A DNA stretch of 64,000 nucleotides. Source: Gigantopelta aegis. Taxonomy: Eukaryota; Mollusca; Gastropoda; Neomphalida; Peltospiridae. The stretch covers positions 79,300,391-79,364,390 of the forward strand of contig NC_054704.1 in NCBI RefSeq assembly GCF_016097555.1, in the 5' to 3' direction. Position numbers and translations under genes: made by a program. Within the stretch, counting starts at the first letter, position 1; each line of letters opens with the position of its first letter. The notes under the pieces are model-generated. The model did not search any database, was not told where the DNA came from, and saw only the letters and a program-made list of their open reading frames with translations. Below are positions 40,638 to 56,000 of this stretch, in pieces.

Positions 40638-43600
40638 ATCTAATTTCTCTTATCTCATCTAACAGCCCTGTGGTAAAGCGCTCGCCTGATGTGTGATTGG
40701 TGTAGGATCGATACCCGTCGGTAGACCCATTGGGCTATTTATCGTTCCAACCAGTGCACCACGACTGGTATATCAAGGGCCGTGGTATGTGTTAACCTGT
40801 CTATGTGATGGTGCATAAAAAAAGATCCCTTGCTACTAATGGAAAAATGTAGCAGGTTTCCTCTCTAAGACTGTGTCAAAATGACCATATGTTTGACATC
40901 CAATAGCCAATGATTAATAAATCAATGTGCCCTAGTGGTGTCATTAAACAAAACAAACTTTAACTCTCTATCTAATCTCTCTGTCGGGAGCAGGACGTAG
41001 CCCAGTGGTAAAGTGTTTGCTTGATGTGCGGTCAGTCTAGGATCGATCCCCATTGGTGAACTCATTGAGCTATTTCTTGTTCCAGCCAGTGCTCCACAAC
41101 TGGTTAACAAAGGCCATGGTATGTACTATCCTGTCTGTGGGATGGTGCATATAAAAGATCCCTTGCTGCCAATCGAAAAGAATAGCTCATGAAGTGGCGA
41201 CAGCGGGTTTTCTCTCTCAATATGTTTGGTCCTTAATCATGTCTGACGCCATATAACCATAAATAAAATGTGTTGAGTGCATCGTTAAATAAAACATTTC
41301 CTTCTGATCTTTGTCTGTTTGTTTATCTGTCTTCCTGTTTGTCTGTCTCTCTCTCACCAAACAACCCAAACTTAAAATGTGTTGAGGTGTCATTATACAA
41401 ATTTTCATTTCCTGATTGAAATAAAAAAACAAAAAAAAAAAAGGAAATCCGTATCTATTAGTGTGATTAATCTTATAGCCCATCACCTCCCAGGTGAATA
41501 CCCTACTCTTGAGCTAAATCCTGCTGCGACGTGACTCGAGAGAACTGCGTCTATTTATAAACATGTTTTTGCTTCCTCCCCCTATGCGTGCCTGTACTGA
41601 CGAAGTTATCCGTAATGAAGCTAGTTAGCGCATTGATGACAGGCAAACAACTTGTGCAATCTCATTACATTTAGCCTGTTCCTGCATTGATTTTTAAATC
41701 AGTCTGATGCTATTACTGTAAGCCATTTTGTCTCAAATTACTTCAGGAAATCTCTCATTATACTATTTCTAACATACGTCCTCAAGGGAAGGTCATTTAA
41801 AATTAAAAAAACTTTTTAATTTAAAAAAAAAAAATACATGAAATTCAATCCAAAAAAAACCTGATCGGTTTTAAAATGTACTTTGACAGGACATAGCCTG
41901 GTGATAAAGCACTTTACTTGATGAGCAGTTAGTCTAGGATTGATCCCAGTTAGTGGGCCCATTCGACTATTTCTTGTTCCAGCTAGTGCACCACGACTTG
42001 TATATCAAATCCCATGGTATGTGCTATCCTGTCTGTGGGAGAGTGCATATAAAAGATCCCTTCTTACTAATGTAAAAATGTAGTGGGTTTCTTCTTTAAG
42101 ATTATATGTCAAAATTACCAAATGTTTGACATCCTATAGTCGATGATTAATAAATCAATGAGTTCTGGTAAGTGCTGCTCCGTCTGTTGGATGATGGATA
42201 TAAAATATCTCTTGCTACTAATGGAAAAATGTAGTGGGTTTCTTCTATAAGACAATATGAAAAAAGTTACCAATGTTTAACATTCATTAGCTGATAATTA
42301 AAATCAATAAGCTCTAGTAATGTCGTTAAGCAACAAAGAAAAGAAAAGAAAAGTACTTTGATGAATGAATGAATATATAAAGACACTCTAGCACACAAAA
42401 ATACATCAACTACTGGGTGTGAAATATACTTTCATGATGTTTTTCTTACAAATAAACCATAAAACCTACACCCTTGTTTTTCTTACAAATAAACCATAAA
42501 ACCTACACCCTTGTTTTTATTACAAATAAACCATAAAACCTACACCCTTGTTTTTATTACAAATAAACCATAAAACCTACACCCTTGTTTTTATTACAAA
42601 TAAACCATAAAACCTACACCCTTGTTTTTCTTACAAATAAACCATAAAACCTACACCCTTGTTTTTATTACAAATAAACCATAAAACCTACACCCTTGTT
42701 TTTCTTACAAATAAACCATAAAACCTACACCCTTGTTTTTATTTTAATATCAAGCTGATCTTACTGGACTAACATTATGACTGGAAGAAGGAAGGAAATG
42801 TTTTATTTAACGACACACTCAACACATTTTAACGACACACTCAACACATCTTATTTACAGTTATATGGCATCAGACATATGGTTAAGGACCACACAGATA
42901 TTGAGAGAGGAAACCCGCTGTCGCCATTTCATGGGCTACTCTTTTCGATAGCAGCAATGGATCTTTTATATGCACCATCCCACAGACAGGATAGTACATA
43001 CCATGGCCGTTGATATGCCAGTTGTGGTGCACTGGCTGCAACAAAAAATAGCCCATTGGGCTCACCAACAGGGATTGATCCTAGACTGACTGTGCATCAA
43101 GCACTTTACCACTAGGCTACGTGCCGCCCCAGGCTGTACAACTGAATTTCCTTGGTGAATCCAAAATATTTCCACATCCCAACCAGTGCCCCACGACTGG
43201 TATATCAAAGGTCATGGTAGGTGCATTTTGGTTTGTGGTAAAAAGCTGCCTTGCTCCTAATGGAAAAATATAGCCGATGATTAATAAAGCAAAATGCTCT
43301 AGTGGTGTTGTTAAATAAAAACAAACTTTAAACTTTAAAGACATGGTTGAAATATCATATCATATTCCTTGATGCGTATATGTGTGACTCATGGGATATG
43401 ACTGTAGATTTTACTCACTGAGCTATAATTCCAATCTGTACAATGGCTTTGATACTACGCCATTCACACTTCTGGTTCATATTTTCAGCAAAATAAAAAA
43501 TGATCACCTTCCGTTCTTAAATATCTCATATTTGACAATTAAAACACATAAATTAGCCTCTATTTATCACTGATAATTCAGTAAATTGACTATGCCACAA

Positions 43601-46600
43601 ACTGACATGACAATGATGCACCCAGTACTACAAACAATTGCAACAAGGTCAATTTATATACAATTACCAGACTTGAACAAATTGACTTCTGTCCGCCAGT
43701 ACAATGTGGACCCATTCATAGCAGAATCTTTTCACTCAGAATAGACTAGACGGTAATGTGTTTAATGAAAAACCTCTCATTGCTCATAATACCAGAAACC
43801 AGAGACTCTTCAAGATGTGACAGCACCTTGCTGATAGGTTTGCTACAGGATTCAGTCCTTACAATTCAGAATTTGCATCAGCAAACATAAAACTTTAGAT
43901 GCTAAGGTAAAAGTAGTTTGCTTCAGCTAAAATACAAGTTTCCTTGGGTTTTGTATGTTAAAGGAAATGTTTTATTTAATGACGCACTCAACACATTTTA
44001 TTTACGGTTATATTGTGTCGGATATATGGTTAAGGAAGGAAGGAAATGGTTTATTTAATGACGCACTCAACACATTTTATTTATGGTTATATGGCATCGG
44101 ACATATAGTTAAGGACCACACAGATATTGAGAGAGGAAACCTACTGTCACATTTCATGGGCTACTCTTTTCGATTAACAGTAAGAGATCTTTTATAATAT
44201 GCACCATCCCACAGACAAGATAGTACATACCACAGCCTTTGTTCCACCAGTTGTGGAGCAGTGGCTGGAATGAGGAATAGGCCAATGGGCCCACTGACGG
44301 GGATCGATCCTAGATTGATCGCGCATCAGAGGAGCGCTGTACTACTGGGCTACACAATGTAGTTCCCGCCCCTTGTATGTCAAATACTTACATGTAAAAT
44401 ATATCTTCATGCAAAAAGTTTCAATGGGACAAAATTATGAGATTAATCAATTTTAGTTCATCTTTTAAATCAGCATTGCTGAATGTCGATGTGAATTATG
44501 ATGGCTGTGATTACTGTTACCAGCAGCTATGTAATGGCTGTGAGGTTGTCAATGGCCAAACTTGTGCACTTTGTTTTTAAAGTCATTGGATGTTGGCAAC
44601 TGTTTCTTGATGAAAAAGTATTCTTTCAGGAAATTAATTACATTATCAAATGATCATTTCTTGATTTTTTTTTTGTAATATCTTTTTCTTAAAGTAACAG
44701 ATCCTAAGTATTAAACACTAAAGTATATTTTTCTCTATTAGAGCCATTTACGATCACTGAAATCAAACATTATTTATATTTTATTTTTTAGATAATCCAT
44801 TTCCGTAGAACCGAAGTGTTTCTGGTCATCCTAGTGTTTCTAATACCACAAAATGTATTTTTCATATTTTAAAAAATGCACGTGTGTCTGAGTAGTAATG
44901 GTTATGGAGTCAAGTATTTTAAAGGCTATTTCCCTGTTTTAATGTCACCGACTCTTGTTGCACTCTGTTGTAACTTTATCCAAATGTGTTACAGGTTTGT
45001 AGATTAACTAAACTTAGTGTCCATTTTTAATGGGTTGAAACTAGGGTCTGTAACTTTAACTTCCTGTGACAATAATGGTATTATAACATATCAATTTATG
45101 TTTAATAATAATGTAATGCCTTCTATACAACTCATTTAAACATGGCTCGGCAGAGTTGTTCTTTAAATGTTACTTCTAAAAGTATTAGCTGACAAATGAC
45201 AGATGACAAGATTCTAATCTGGCATAAGTGAAACAATTTAATACATAAGATTAAACCACCAGACAGAAATATCACTATTCTATTTAGTGCAATAGAGTCA
45301 TTACTAGACTTTTGAATTTATTTATGTACACCAGTTAAGTGCATGACAATATTAAATGGGATTTTTTCTAATCTTACATCAATCCTCTTTAATAATTGTA
45401 TAAAGCAAAAGTTTGTTTGGTTTAATGACACCACTAGAGCATATCGGCTATTAGATGTCAAACATTTGGTAATTTTGACATATAGTCTTAGAGAGGAAAC
45501 CTGCTACATGTTTCCATTATTAGCAAGAGATCTTTTATATGCACCATCCCACAGACAGGACAGCACAAACCATGGTCTTTGATATACCAGTTGTGGTGCA
45601 CTGGCTGGAACGAGAAATAGCCCAATGGGCCCACCGACAAGGATCGATCCCAAACCGACCGGGCATCAAGTGAGCACTGTACCACTGGGCTACGTTCCAC
45701 CCTGTATAAAGCATAGGAGTAGCCTATGTGGTGAGGAGTAGCCTAGGAGTAGCCTATGTGGTGAGGAGTAGCCTATGTGGTGAGGAGTAGCCTAGGAGTA
45801 GCCTATGTGGTGAGGAGTAGCCTACGTGGCGAGTGGCCTACGTGGTGAGGGGTGGCCGTGGTGATGGGTGGCCGTGACGAGGAGTAGTTTACGTGGCGAG
45901 GAGTAGCTTACATGATGAGGAGTGGCCTACGTGGTGAGGAGTGGTCTACATGGTGAGAAGTAGCCTAGGAGTGGCCTACGTGGCGAGGGGTGGCCGTGGT
46001 GATGGGTGGCCGTGACAAGGAGTAGCTTACGTGGCGAGGAGTAGCTTACATGGTGAGGAGTGGCCTACGTGGTGAGGAGTGGTCTACATGGTGAGGAGTG
46101 GCCTACGTGGCAAGGAGTGGCCTACGTGGCGAGTGGCCGACGTGGCGAGGGGTGGCCGTGGTGATGGGTGGCCATGACGAGGAGTAGCTTACGTGGCGAG
46201 GAGTAGCATACATGGTGAGGAGTGGTCTACATGGTGAGGAGTGGTCTACATGGTGAGGAGTAGCCTAGGAGTGGCCTACGTGGAGAGTGGCCTACGTGGT
46301 GAGGGGTGGCCGTGGTGATGGGTGGCCGTGACGAGGAGTAGCTTATGTGGCGAGGAGTGGCTTACATGGTGAGGAGTGGCCTATATGGTGAGGAGTGGTC
46401 TACATGGTGAGGAGTGGCCTATGTGGCAAGGAGTGGCCTATGTGGCAAGGAGTGGCCTACGTGGCGAGGAGTGGCCTACGTGGCGAGGAGTGGCCTACAT
46501 AGTGAGGAGTGGCCTACATGGCAAGGAGTGGCCTACATGGCGAGGAGTGACCTACGTAGTGAGGAGTAGCCTATGTGGCAAGGAGTGGCCTACATAGTGA

Positions 46601-48245
46601 GGAGTGGTCTACATGGTGAGGAGTGGCTTACGTAGCGAGGAGTGGCCTACGTGGCGAGGAGTGGCCTACGTGGCGAGGAGTGGCCTACGTGAGGAGGAGT
46701 GGCCTACGTGGCGAGGAGTGGCCTACATTGTGGGGAGTGGCCTACGTAGTGAGGAGTGGCCTACGTGAGGAGGAGTGGCCTACGTGAGGAGGAGTGGCCT
46801 ACGTGGTGAGGAGTGGCCTACGTGGTGAGGAGTGGCCTACGTGGTGAGGAGTGGCCTATGTTGTGAGGAGTGGCCTACGTGATGAGGAGTGGCCTATATT
46901 GTGAGGAGTGGCCTACGTGGTGAGGAGTGGCCTACGTTGTGAGGAGTGGCCTACGTGATGAGGAGTGGCCTATATTGTGAGGAGTGGCCTACGTGGTGAG
47001 GAGTGGCCTACGTTGTGAGGAGTGGCCTACTGGTATGGTTAATTAGTGTCTAACATACATGTATGGCTATTTTGACATTTGGTTGAGAGAAACTATAAAA
47101 AGCAGTAACGGATCTTTTATACACACTTTCCCAAAGACAGAACAGGGCATACTAGAGATATAACCAAAGTTTCCCAAAGACAGAACAGGGCATACTAGAG
47201 ATATAACCAAAGTTTCCCAAAGACAGAACAGGGCATACTACAGAGGGTGATTGATCCTGTGACCCGCTGTCACCTAGAGCTAACATCTAAGAAAACGCTT
47301 GATAGGTCAATCTGATAACACATTTGATTGGTCAATCTAACAACACACTTGATAGGTCAATCTCATGACACACTTGACTGGTCAATCTAACAACACACTT
47401 GATTGGTCAATCTAACAACACACTTGATTGGTCAATCTAACAACACACTTGATAGGTCAATCTCATGACACACTTGATTGGTCAATATAACAACACACTT
47501 GAATAGTCAGTGTAACAATACCCTTGATATGTCAGTCTAACAACATGTTTGATATGTCAATCTAACAACACACTTGATCAGGTCAATCTGACAACACACT
47601 TGATTGGTCAATCTAACAATACACTTGATAGGTCAATCTAAAAACACACTTGATAGGTCAATCTAACAACACACTTCACAGGTCACAATCTCCCTTTTGG
47701 CTTATTCTCCATTCCAACTAGTTCCTCATGACTGATATGATGTATCAAAGACTTTTGTGGTGTTCTGTAACAATGGGGCACATAACATCTAGCTCAGAAA
47801 ATAGATTGCTCACCTGAGGTGCTTGGGTCATAAGAATGAACCTCTATGGTGGACCCACTGTTCCCCCCCCCCCCCCCCATCCCAATCAAAAACAGTGGTA
47901 TGTGATGCACTGTCTATAACAAACACAATATAAATGACTGCTTGCTGTTAAATGTGGTGGCAGTGGATTTTTTTCTCTATTTCTCATTGGGTGTTTATTT
48001 ACCAGATGTTATCCATGCAGTAGTTCCATATTTAACAAATCACTTGAGTATCCTTAAACAAAATTCTCCCATCCTTTCCTTTTACCTAAGTAGTAAATCT
48101 CTCTAATTACTTACCAATACTTCTCCCATTTACTTCATCATCATCTTCACTGCCACTATTTTCTGAAAAACACAAGTTATTGATTTTAGAATATTAATTA
48201 CTGGAGAGAGAGAGAGAGAGAGAGAGAGAGGGGGAGAGGGGAGGG

Positions 48246-48299
<54 letters not shown>

Positions 48300-49991
48300 G
48301 ATTACTGGATAGAGAGAAAGAGAATAATTAACAAACAACCAGATGAACTTTCATGAAAATAAAATGTATGCAACAAAACTGATCCAGCGAAAGAAATATG
48401 AGCATAGGAAGTTCTAGCAAACAATTACCCTCCTTTGTATATATTTTACTTTTATTTTATTTTGTAATTAACCTTAAACACTGCTTATATGCTTACAGGT
48501 AATATTTTCATTTTTGTCATAATAGTCCATTTACTACAAAAGCCCATTCAAATAAAATATCAATTTAATGTTTATTTTATGGTACTTTAAATGACACCAA
48601 AAATTATTTAAAATTTTATTGTATCAGTTTGCAACCAGTTTCCCAATATACAAATTACACTAACTGTATGTATGTATGTGTATTCCATGCTTTAAACCAT
48701 TATGTCACACATACAAATTCTATACATTGTAATTTTACTTCTATGTATAGCAATAAAAGGCAAAATATGTTTTAAAGTCAAGTAATTAAAAAATATATAT
48801 AAAAAATAGATCAGATCAGAAAATGAAAAATGAATGAATAGAAAATTAAAAATTAAAAAAGAAGAAGAAAGAATAGAAAAGAAAAGAAAAGAAAAAGAAA
48901 AAAAATAATAATAAAAAAAAAAAATAAAGAAAAAAGATTAGAAAATGAAAGGTATGAAAAAGGAAACCTTTATTAATAGAAATATACAAAACAGAACTCC
49001 TTAAAAGCAATGCATTCTGCCATGTCATGAAATTAATTAACCGGAAAAAAAAAGAGTTGAGCACTAAAAAGCTGTTATATTTTGAAATATCCGCAACTCA
49101 AAGATCTGCACTCCAACACACTGTAGAGGACAAAGCTGCACGAATTGTGCAGTGAGGAGAGAGATGATTGAACAGCCAACAAAAGACCTGATTTATGCTG
49201 ATGGAACATTAATAACGGACATTTTCAAGGGTCGAATCAATTTGTCTACTTTTGAACACAAATGTATGGATTATTAACTCAGAAAACTTATGGTAATTAA
49301 TTAATTCTAATAGCACAAAAGTTATTAGGGGGGGGGGGGAGAAGAAGCATTATGAGAATACTGCTAAAGCAATACATGTCCCTTACCAAACCCAACAATT
49401 TTTCGTATCTCCTAAATTTCACTTTGTTAAAAGTGGGACCAGGGTAAATTACTATGATTAAGAAATATATATTTTATTTTATCTCAATATCTTCAGGAAA
49501 AACAAAATTCCAGAAAACAAATTTTCACATCTCCTAAGTTCAAGGGCCATAACTCTGTAAAAATGGGTAATTTGCAAAGAAAGTCAAAACATGATCTGTA
49601 ACTGTACATTATAAAGTTATACACAAAATTTCAGTTCAATATCTCAAGGCTTTCTAAAACGAAATCTGGAAAACTACATGTATATGTCGGACACCATGGG
49701 AAATCGCCATAAAAAGTCAAACTTGATCTGTAACAGTACATTATAAAGCTATATACATAATTTCAGCTCAATATCTCAAGGCCTTCTAAAAAAAAGTCTG
49801 GATTTTTTTTCTCTCACATATCCTAAGTTCAAGGGCCATACCTCTGTCACAATGGGTTAATGGCCATGAAAGTCAAACTTGATCTGTAACAGTACATGAT
49901 AATGCTACATGTATACAAAAACGTTCAGCTAAATATCTCAAGGCATTCTAAAAAAAAAATCCGGAAAACTATATGTGAGACAGACAGATGG

Positions 49992-50056
<65 letters not shown>

Positions 50057-53000
50057 AGGACGGAGATGAAAGCTATAATTCCCTCCAGTTGGCCAGGTAT
50101 GGGACTAAAAAGAAAGAATTTATAAGATTATATATTATAACAGATGAAGAATCTACCCCTTTTAAAACTATTTTTTCCCCCAAAACCACCTAAGACCCCC
50201 CCCCCCCCCCCCCTATAAAAAAAAAACCAAACTAAAACAGCCAGAACAACCTTTTAAAAATAAATCTGTTGAATATTGTCATGATTATTTTAAGCTTATG
50301 AGCACAATCTAAACATTAATTTTTTAAACTGTATTCCATTTTGGGGTCTTTATGAATCAAGTTATGGTTGTTTCCAACTTTTCTCAATGGGGGTCATAGA
50401 GAGGCACTGAAAGTATGACTATGCCCGCTGAGCACTTGAAGGCTATTCAGTATGAGATAACTTCCTTAACCTTATGTGGGTGTGGAGTATTTTGGGAAAG
50501 AAACACGACTCCCACTCCCCTCCTGTCAGTAGACAATTCCCGAAACTACCTTCAGGGCATCTGTAGAGAAACCAAGTTTTCTTCTTTCAAAAGAAAATCT
50601 CATTATTTTACATTATCAAAAAGAAAACCGGCAGACAGAGTCTAAAAGGTTTACTCCAAAATAGCAGACAAATTGTTTGTGTTGGCGGAACAATCAGTTG
50701 TTAGTGAACTGTTTACAGATTTTTTTATTTTTTTAAAATTCACATCTTTATGTCGACAGCTGAGAAACAACATCAATCAATATGCCACACAACACGGATG
50801 GTTTCTTAAATATCCTTCTAACCTGCAGCGCAAACTAATAAAATTCTTAACCAGATCAGTCAATATGTGGCGTGTGTAAACACAGCAGTAACAAGATTTC
50901 TCCTCATTTGATTATCTGGTTCTCAAAAAACCCCAACCTCTTCCAAGCTAAATATAATAATGTTCAGTTAATCACAGTGACATGACCATGATCACATCAG
51001 GCAAGCCATACTTCTGTACAAGACAGAGTTCAAGGGATGTTACAGAAAAAATATGGCACCCCAGCATACATGTCCAAAAAAAGGATATTATAGGGCTTTC
51101 AGTGGAATTTTGATGCAGGTAATATTTACATATGCAGAACATTTCTTAAAAGTATTATTCAAAAGTGGTTAGTGGTTAATGTTTGATGGGTGATGCACGA
51201 TGATAGATGAAAAGTTTGAAAACAGATCACAATAAAAACATTAATTGAGCCTTCAGCTCAGATGACAAAAATTATCATTTTAAATAAATTTGAAAAATCT
51301 AAAGTAAAAAAAAAGATTAATAAAAACTAAATATAGATACCATACTTGAAGCATAAATGAAGATATAAACCAAAACTCACCAGAATTGAGCTCTTTGACT
51401 AGCGAAGACATTGCATTGGTAACAGAATCAGCAGCCACTAGCAGGTCGTTGCGCAGACTCCTCACGTTGGAGGTGGCACAAGCCGATTGGTTGAAAGCCT
51501 GTTGCACGTCCCCGCCCAGTCCCGTGAGTGACGTGTCCATTGTTGTGCTGGGCGTGGCCACTTTGTTGACAGCCGGCGCTATCGTGGGTGACAGACCGGA
51601 ACGGGACCGTGGGGACGGGGAATTGGTGGGAGTTGAACGAGGAGAGCTCGGGTGATTCTGAAAATAAAAGAGTGTTAAGAATTCAAATACTGTAAATGTA
51701 CGATGAACGTCATAAAATATTGGTAGAAATTCAGATAAATTAAAAAAAAAAAAATAATAATTGAACATACAAGCATTATATAACAAAAATTAAACAACAA
51801 ACTTTAATAAATAGCTAAAAACAGACACTTTAATGTTCTTGAAAAAAGGTGTCAAGAAAATATCAGAAATATGATCATGTATGAATTTCAATAATTAAAC
51901 TCAAGCCAAACCACAGGGCTCATGCGACTGGGCGAAGTGAGCCAAAACTTCGATTTGACCAGACTGACTTCGCTGTGCCAGTCACTGTAACGCAAAATCT
52001 GTGTTGCCTTTTTAAAAAGTCATCACTTGCAAGGTACACATCACGGATGAATGGTGAAGAATTTGAGGAACACCTATTCATTTCACAATGTCATATCCAT
52101 CAATTAGCAGTACAGAAGGTAAAATAAAAAAAATAAAAAAAATAAAAAATACAGATTGTAAAATTTGCACCTGTATTAAGATAACTTCTTTTTTGCGAAT
52201 TTCTTTTTTTAAATTAAAAATTAAAGTCTCCCTGCTGTTAAAAACTCCACCCTCTCTAAAGTTTGAGAGAGAAGTGACTTTGCTCTATGATTCTGACCTC
52301 GCGTGAGGCCTGAAACAATAACTATTAAATGTTGATGATGTAATATAAGATAGCCAGGCAACCAGACAGAAAATGTCACTGTACTGACAAGCATCAAGTG
52401 ATGCATACATTATAACCTAATTAATGAATAGGATAATTTTCCAAGTCTCTGTACATCAAAGCTTAAGTTAGCAAGCTTAATTTCCAGCAACATGAGGGTC
52501 ATTTCCAAAAACGTCTACTTAATTGAGGCTAACTCATGGGAGTGATCATATTGTGAAAAATATCCTTTTGACTCTGTACAACAGTGGGCGAGACATAGCC
52601 CAGTGGTAAAGTGCTGGCTTGATGCGCGCTCGGTTTAAGATCGATCCCCGTCAGTGGGTCCATTGAGCTATTTCTTGCTCCAGCCAGTGTACCACGACTG
52701 GTACATCAAAGGCCGTGGTATGTGCTATCCTGTTTGTGGGGTGGTGCATATAAAAGATCCCTTGCTGCTAATCGAAAAGAGTAGCCCATGAAGTGGCAAC
52801 AGCAGGTTTCCTCCCTCAATATCTGTGTGGTCCTTAACCATACGTCTGACACCATATAAACATAAATAAAATGTTTTGAGTGTGTCATTAAATAGAACAT
52901 TTCCTTCCTATACAACAGATTTGCTCATGGTTTTGTCATTCAGATTCATTTAAATGGATATAGCTGCAACAGAACATTTTACATTTCTGTATATATATAC

Positions 53001-56000
53001 TGTTTTGGAAATAATTTGATTGGTCAAAATCATAAATTCAGTTTTCAATGTAAGGTACCATAAATTAGATTGGCACGAGGATTTCCTTTACACATACATG
53101 TACTAAGCTATGCTTTCTTCTCCAACCCTTGCAATTAAGAAAACATCCACGGCAAGAAACAAGCAGTGGAAAAAAATCTAATATAGAATGAAAAACTCCA
53201 TGACAATCTCCACGGCATTGCCAATTGCCGGGATTGCTTTCTCACAGCAGGTACCAAATTACTGCCACAGCTTCACATTTATTTTATGGAAACCAATAAG
53301 AATTCCCAACAAAAACCTGCCATCTTCTACCTTAACCCATAACATGTAGAAACAGTGAGACTATTTGTTATGAAACCAATAACAATTCCTAATAAAACCT
53401 GTCATTTTCTACCTTAACTCATAACATATGGAAACAGTGAAACTATTTGTTATGAAACCAATAACAATTCCTAATAAAACCTGCCATTTTCTACCTTAAC
53501 CCACAACACACGGAAACAGTGAGACTATTTGTTATGAAACCAATAACAATTCCTAATAAAACCTGCCATTTTCTACCTTAACCCACAACACACGGAAACA
53601 GTGAGACTATTTGTTATGAAACCAATAACAATTCCTAATAAAAACTTGTCATCTTCTACCTTAACTCATAACATGTGGAAACAGTGAAACTATTTGTTAT
53701 GAAACCAATAACAATTCCTAATAATGCCTGCCATATTCTACCTTAACTCATAACATGTGGAAACAGTGAAACTATTTGTTATGAAACCAATAACAATTCC
53801 TAATAAAAGCCTGCCATCTTCTACCTTAACTCATAACATGTGGAAACAGTGAGACTATTTGTTATGAAACCAATAACAATTCCTAATAAAAACTTGTCAT
53901 CTTCTACCTTAACTCATAACATGTGGAAACAGTGAAACTATTTGTTATGAAACCAATAACAATTCCTAATAAAAACTTGTCATCTTCTACCTTAACTCAT
54001 AACATGTAGATACAGTGAAACTATTTGTTACGAAACCAATAACAATTCCTAATAAAAGCCTGCCATCTTCTACCTTAACCCACAAAATGCGGATACAGTG
54101 AGACTATTTGTCAAACGTGTGGAGGAGAGTAATGAGAAGAGAAGCCCCTGTCATATATGCTCTACCCTGAATAATCCCGCCATTATATTAAAGATTCTCC
54201 GAGGCCATCTCGGCTTGATCACTATCCGTCATAGGAGCAGAAGTCATTTATTTTATCACCACGAGCAAAATTAAGGAAGCAGCATCCCGTTCCGAGTTAA
54301 TTTCACAGCAAAGTGATTTGGGGAAAGCTGCTAGTACCCTCCAGTCACTCAGTGAGATTTATTGTTTAATGTAAAGTGCAAATGTCTCGTGCTGTTTTTG
54401 CATTTTCCTCCGGTCTCCCACCACCGGTGTGTGCAGTTATCTGGTATTAGTCCATTGGCGGCGTGCTGCAGTGGGGATAAATCAATGAGCTTGTAAAAAG
54501 ACAACCTGTGCAAGATGATTTTCCTGAACATTATCTCTTTCGGTATGCTCGGTTGAGAAATTGTTTCAAGGTTGTTGGGTGTTTTTTACCCCCCCCCCCC
54601 CCCCCCATCTATCCCTTAATTTTAAAGCATTCAACTGCTGTCACAATTCATATCTACTTGCAATGAAGGTCTAAAAATCTAGGACCTTTTATAGGCTTAA
54701 TTTTTAATCAAATATGACCAAAATCTATTTGGATTCTAGCAAATTTGTATCACTGGAATCCACAAAAATTCACTTGTTTCATGGATTTTTCTTACAATGT
54801 GCTAACGAACTACTGGTAATTAATTCAGACACTGATGCTAAGAAGTAATCAAATTATTATCTGAACATGGAAATGATATTTTCTAATAAGTGTTGTCTGG
54901 ACACATGATGTCGGACCAGATGCTTTTGTTTATAAAGATATTTGGATTTATGAAACTTTTATTTAAAGTACTGTAGAATCACTTTTGCTCATGGTGGTCT
55001 GTAATTCATGGAGGTGGTCTGTAATTCATGGATGAAGTTTGTTTTGTTTAATGACACCACTAGAGCACAATGATTTATTAATCATTGACTATTGGATATC
55101 AAACATTTGGTAATTTTGTCAATATAGTCTTACAGAGGAAACCCGCTACATTTTCTCCATTTGTAGCAAGGGAACTTTTTCTCCATTTGTAGCAAGGGAA
55201 CTTTGATATGCACTATCTCACAGAGAGGACAGCACATACCACGACCTTTGATATACCAACCGTGGTGCACTAGCTGGGACGAGAATTAATTCATGGAAGA
55301 ATGCAGTGAACAAATTTAAGAACAAAATGAAAATGATATATAATTCAATATGAATTTACGATACTGCCTTTTTGATAAATGAATTTAGAAGTCCCCAATG
55401 AAATGTATAATTTATCCAAACCATGAAAAAAAGAGAGAAGAATCTCACAGTAACATTACGGGAATTGGATTCATGGATTTAAATCTAAACATGAAGCCGA
55501 GCTGTCTTGGCCTCTCAGTGACCCTTGGTGTAATTCACCAATTTGCTCACCTTAAGCAGTGTACAAAGCTTTCAAGTATCAAATCAAGAACGAACATTAG
55601 CTTTTACTCCCACTGTTTGTTTTAAGTAGTAGAAAGTTATCTGTTAAAGTGAATATTAACTCCTAATATTTGTCATTAGGGTAAACAAACCCAATGCTTG
55701 TTGTAAGTAATAGAAAGGTGACAGTTACTGTGAAAGTGAATATTAACCACTAATATTTGTCAAACAATCAAGTGTAAATATGTTTAACTCCTAATGTTTG
55801 ACAAAAATAAAACAATCAAACATGAATGTTAAACTCTGATATTTCTCAAAAAAGTAGATTTTTGTCCAAATATTGGTTCTAACTTCATTGTTCATACTTT
55901 TAGAAACTTCAAGAAATTTATATTTGTTCTAAAAGATCATCTATATTATTGTTTGCCACAATAGTGAGTTTTATCTACCGGTACTATTAATGTTTATCTT

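Noticed and set aside
46376-46597. 73-aa repeat protein
   Set aside because: Product of a 19-bp minisatellite read through 57-bp (3 x 19) periodicity, no gene signals.
50415-50879. Two adjacent + strand ORFs, possible small gene
   Set aside because: No recognisable domain, poor start context, within a dystrobrevin intron; not supported enough to call.
51386-51655. 89-aa + strand ORF
   Set aside because: Antisense shadow of the dystrobrevin exon 51657-51381.
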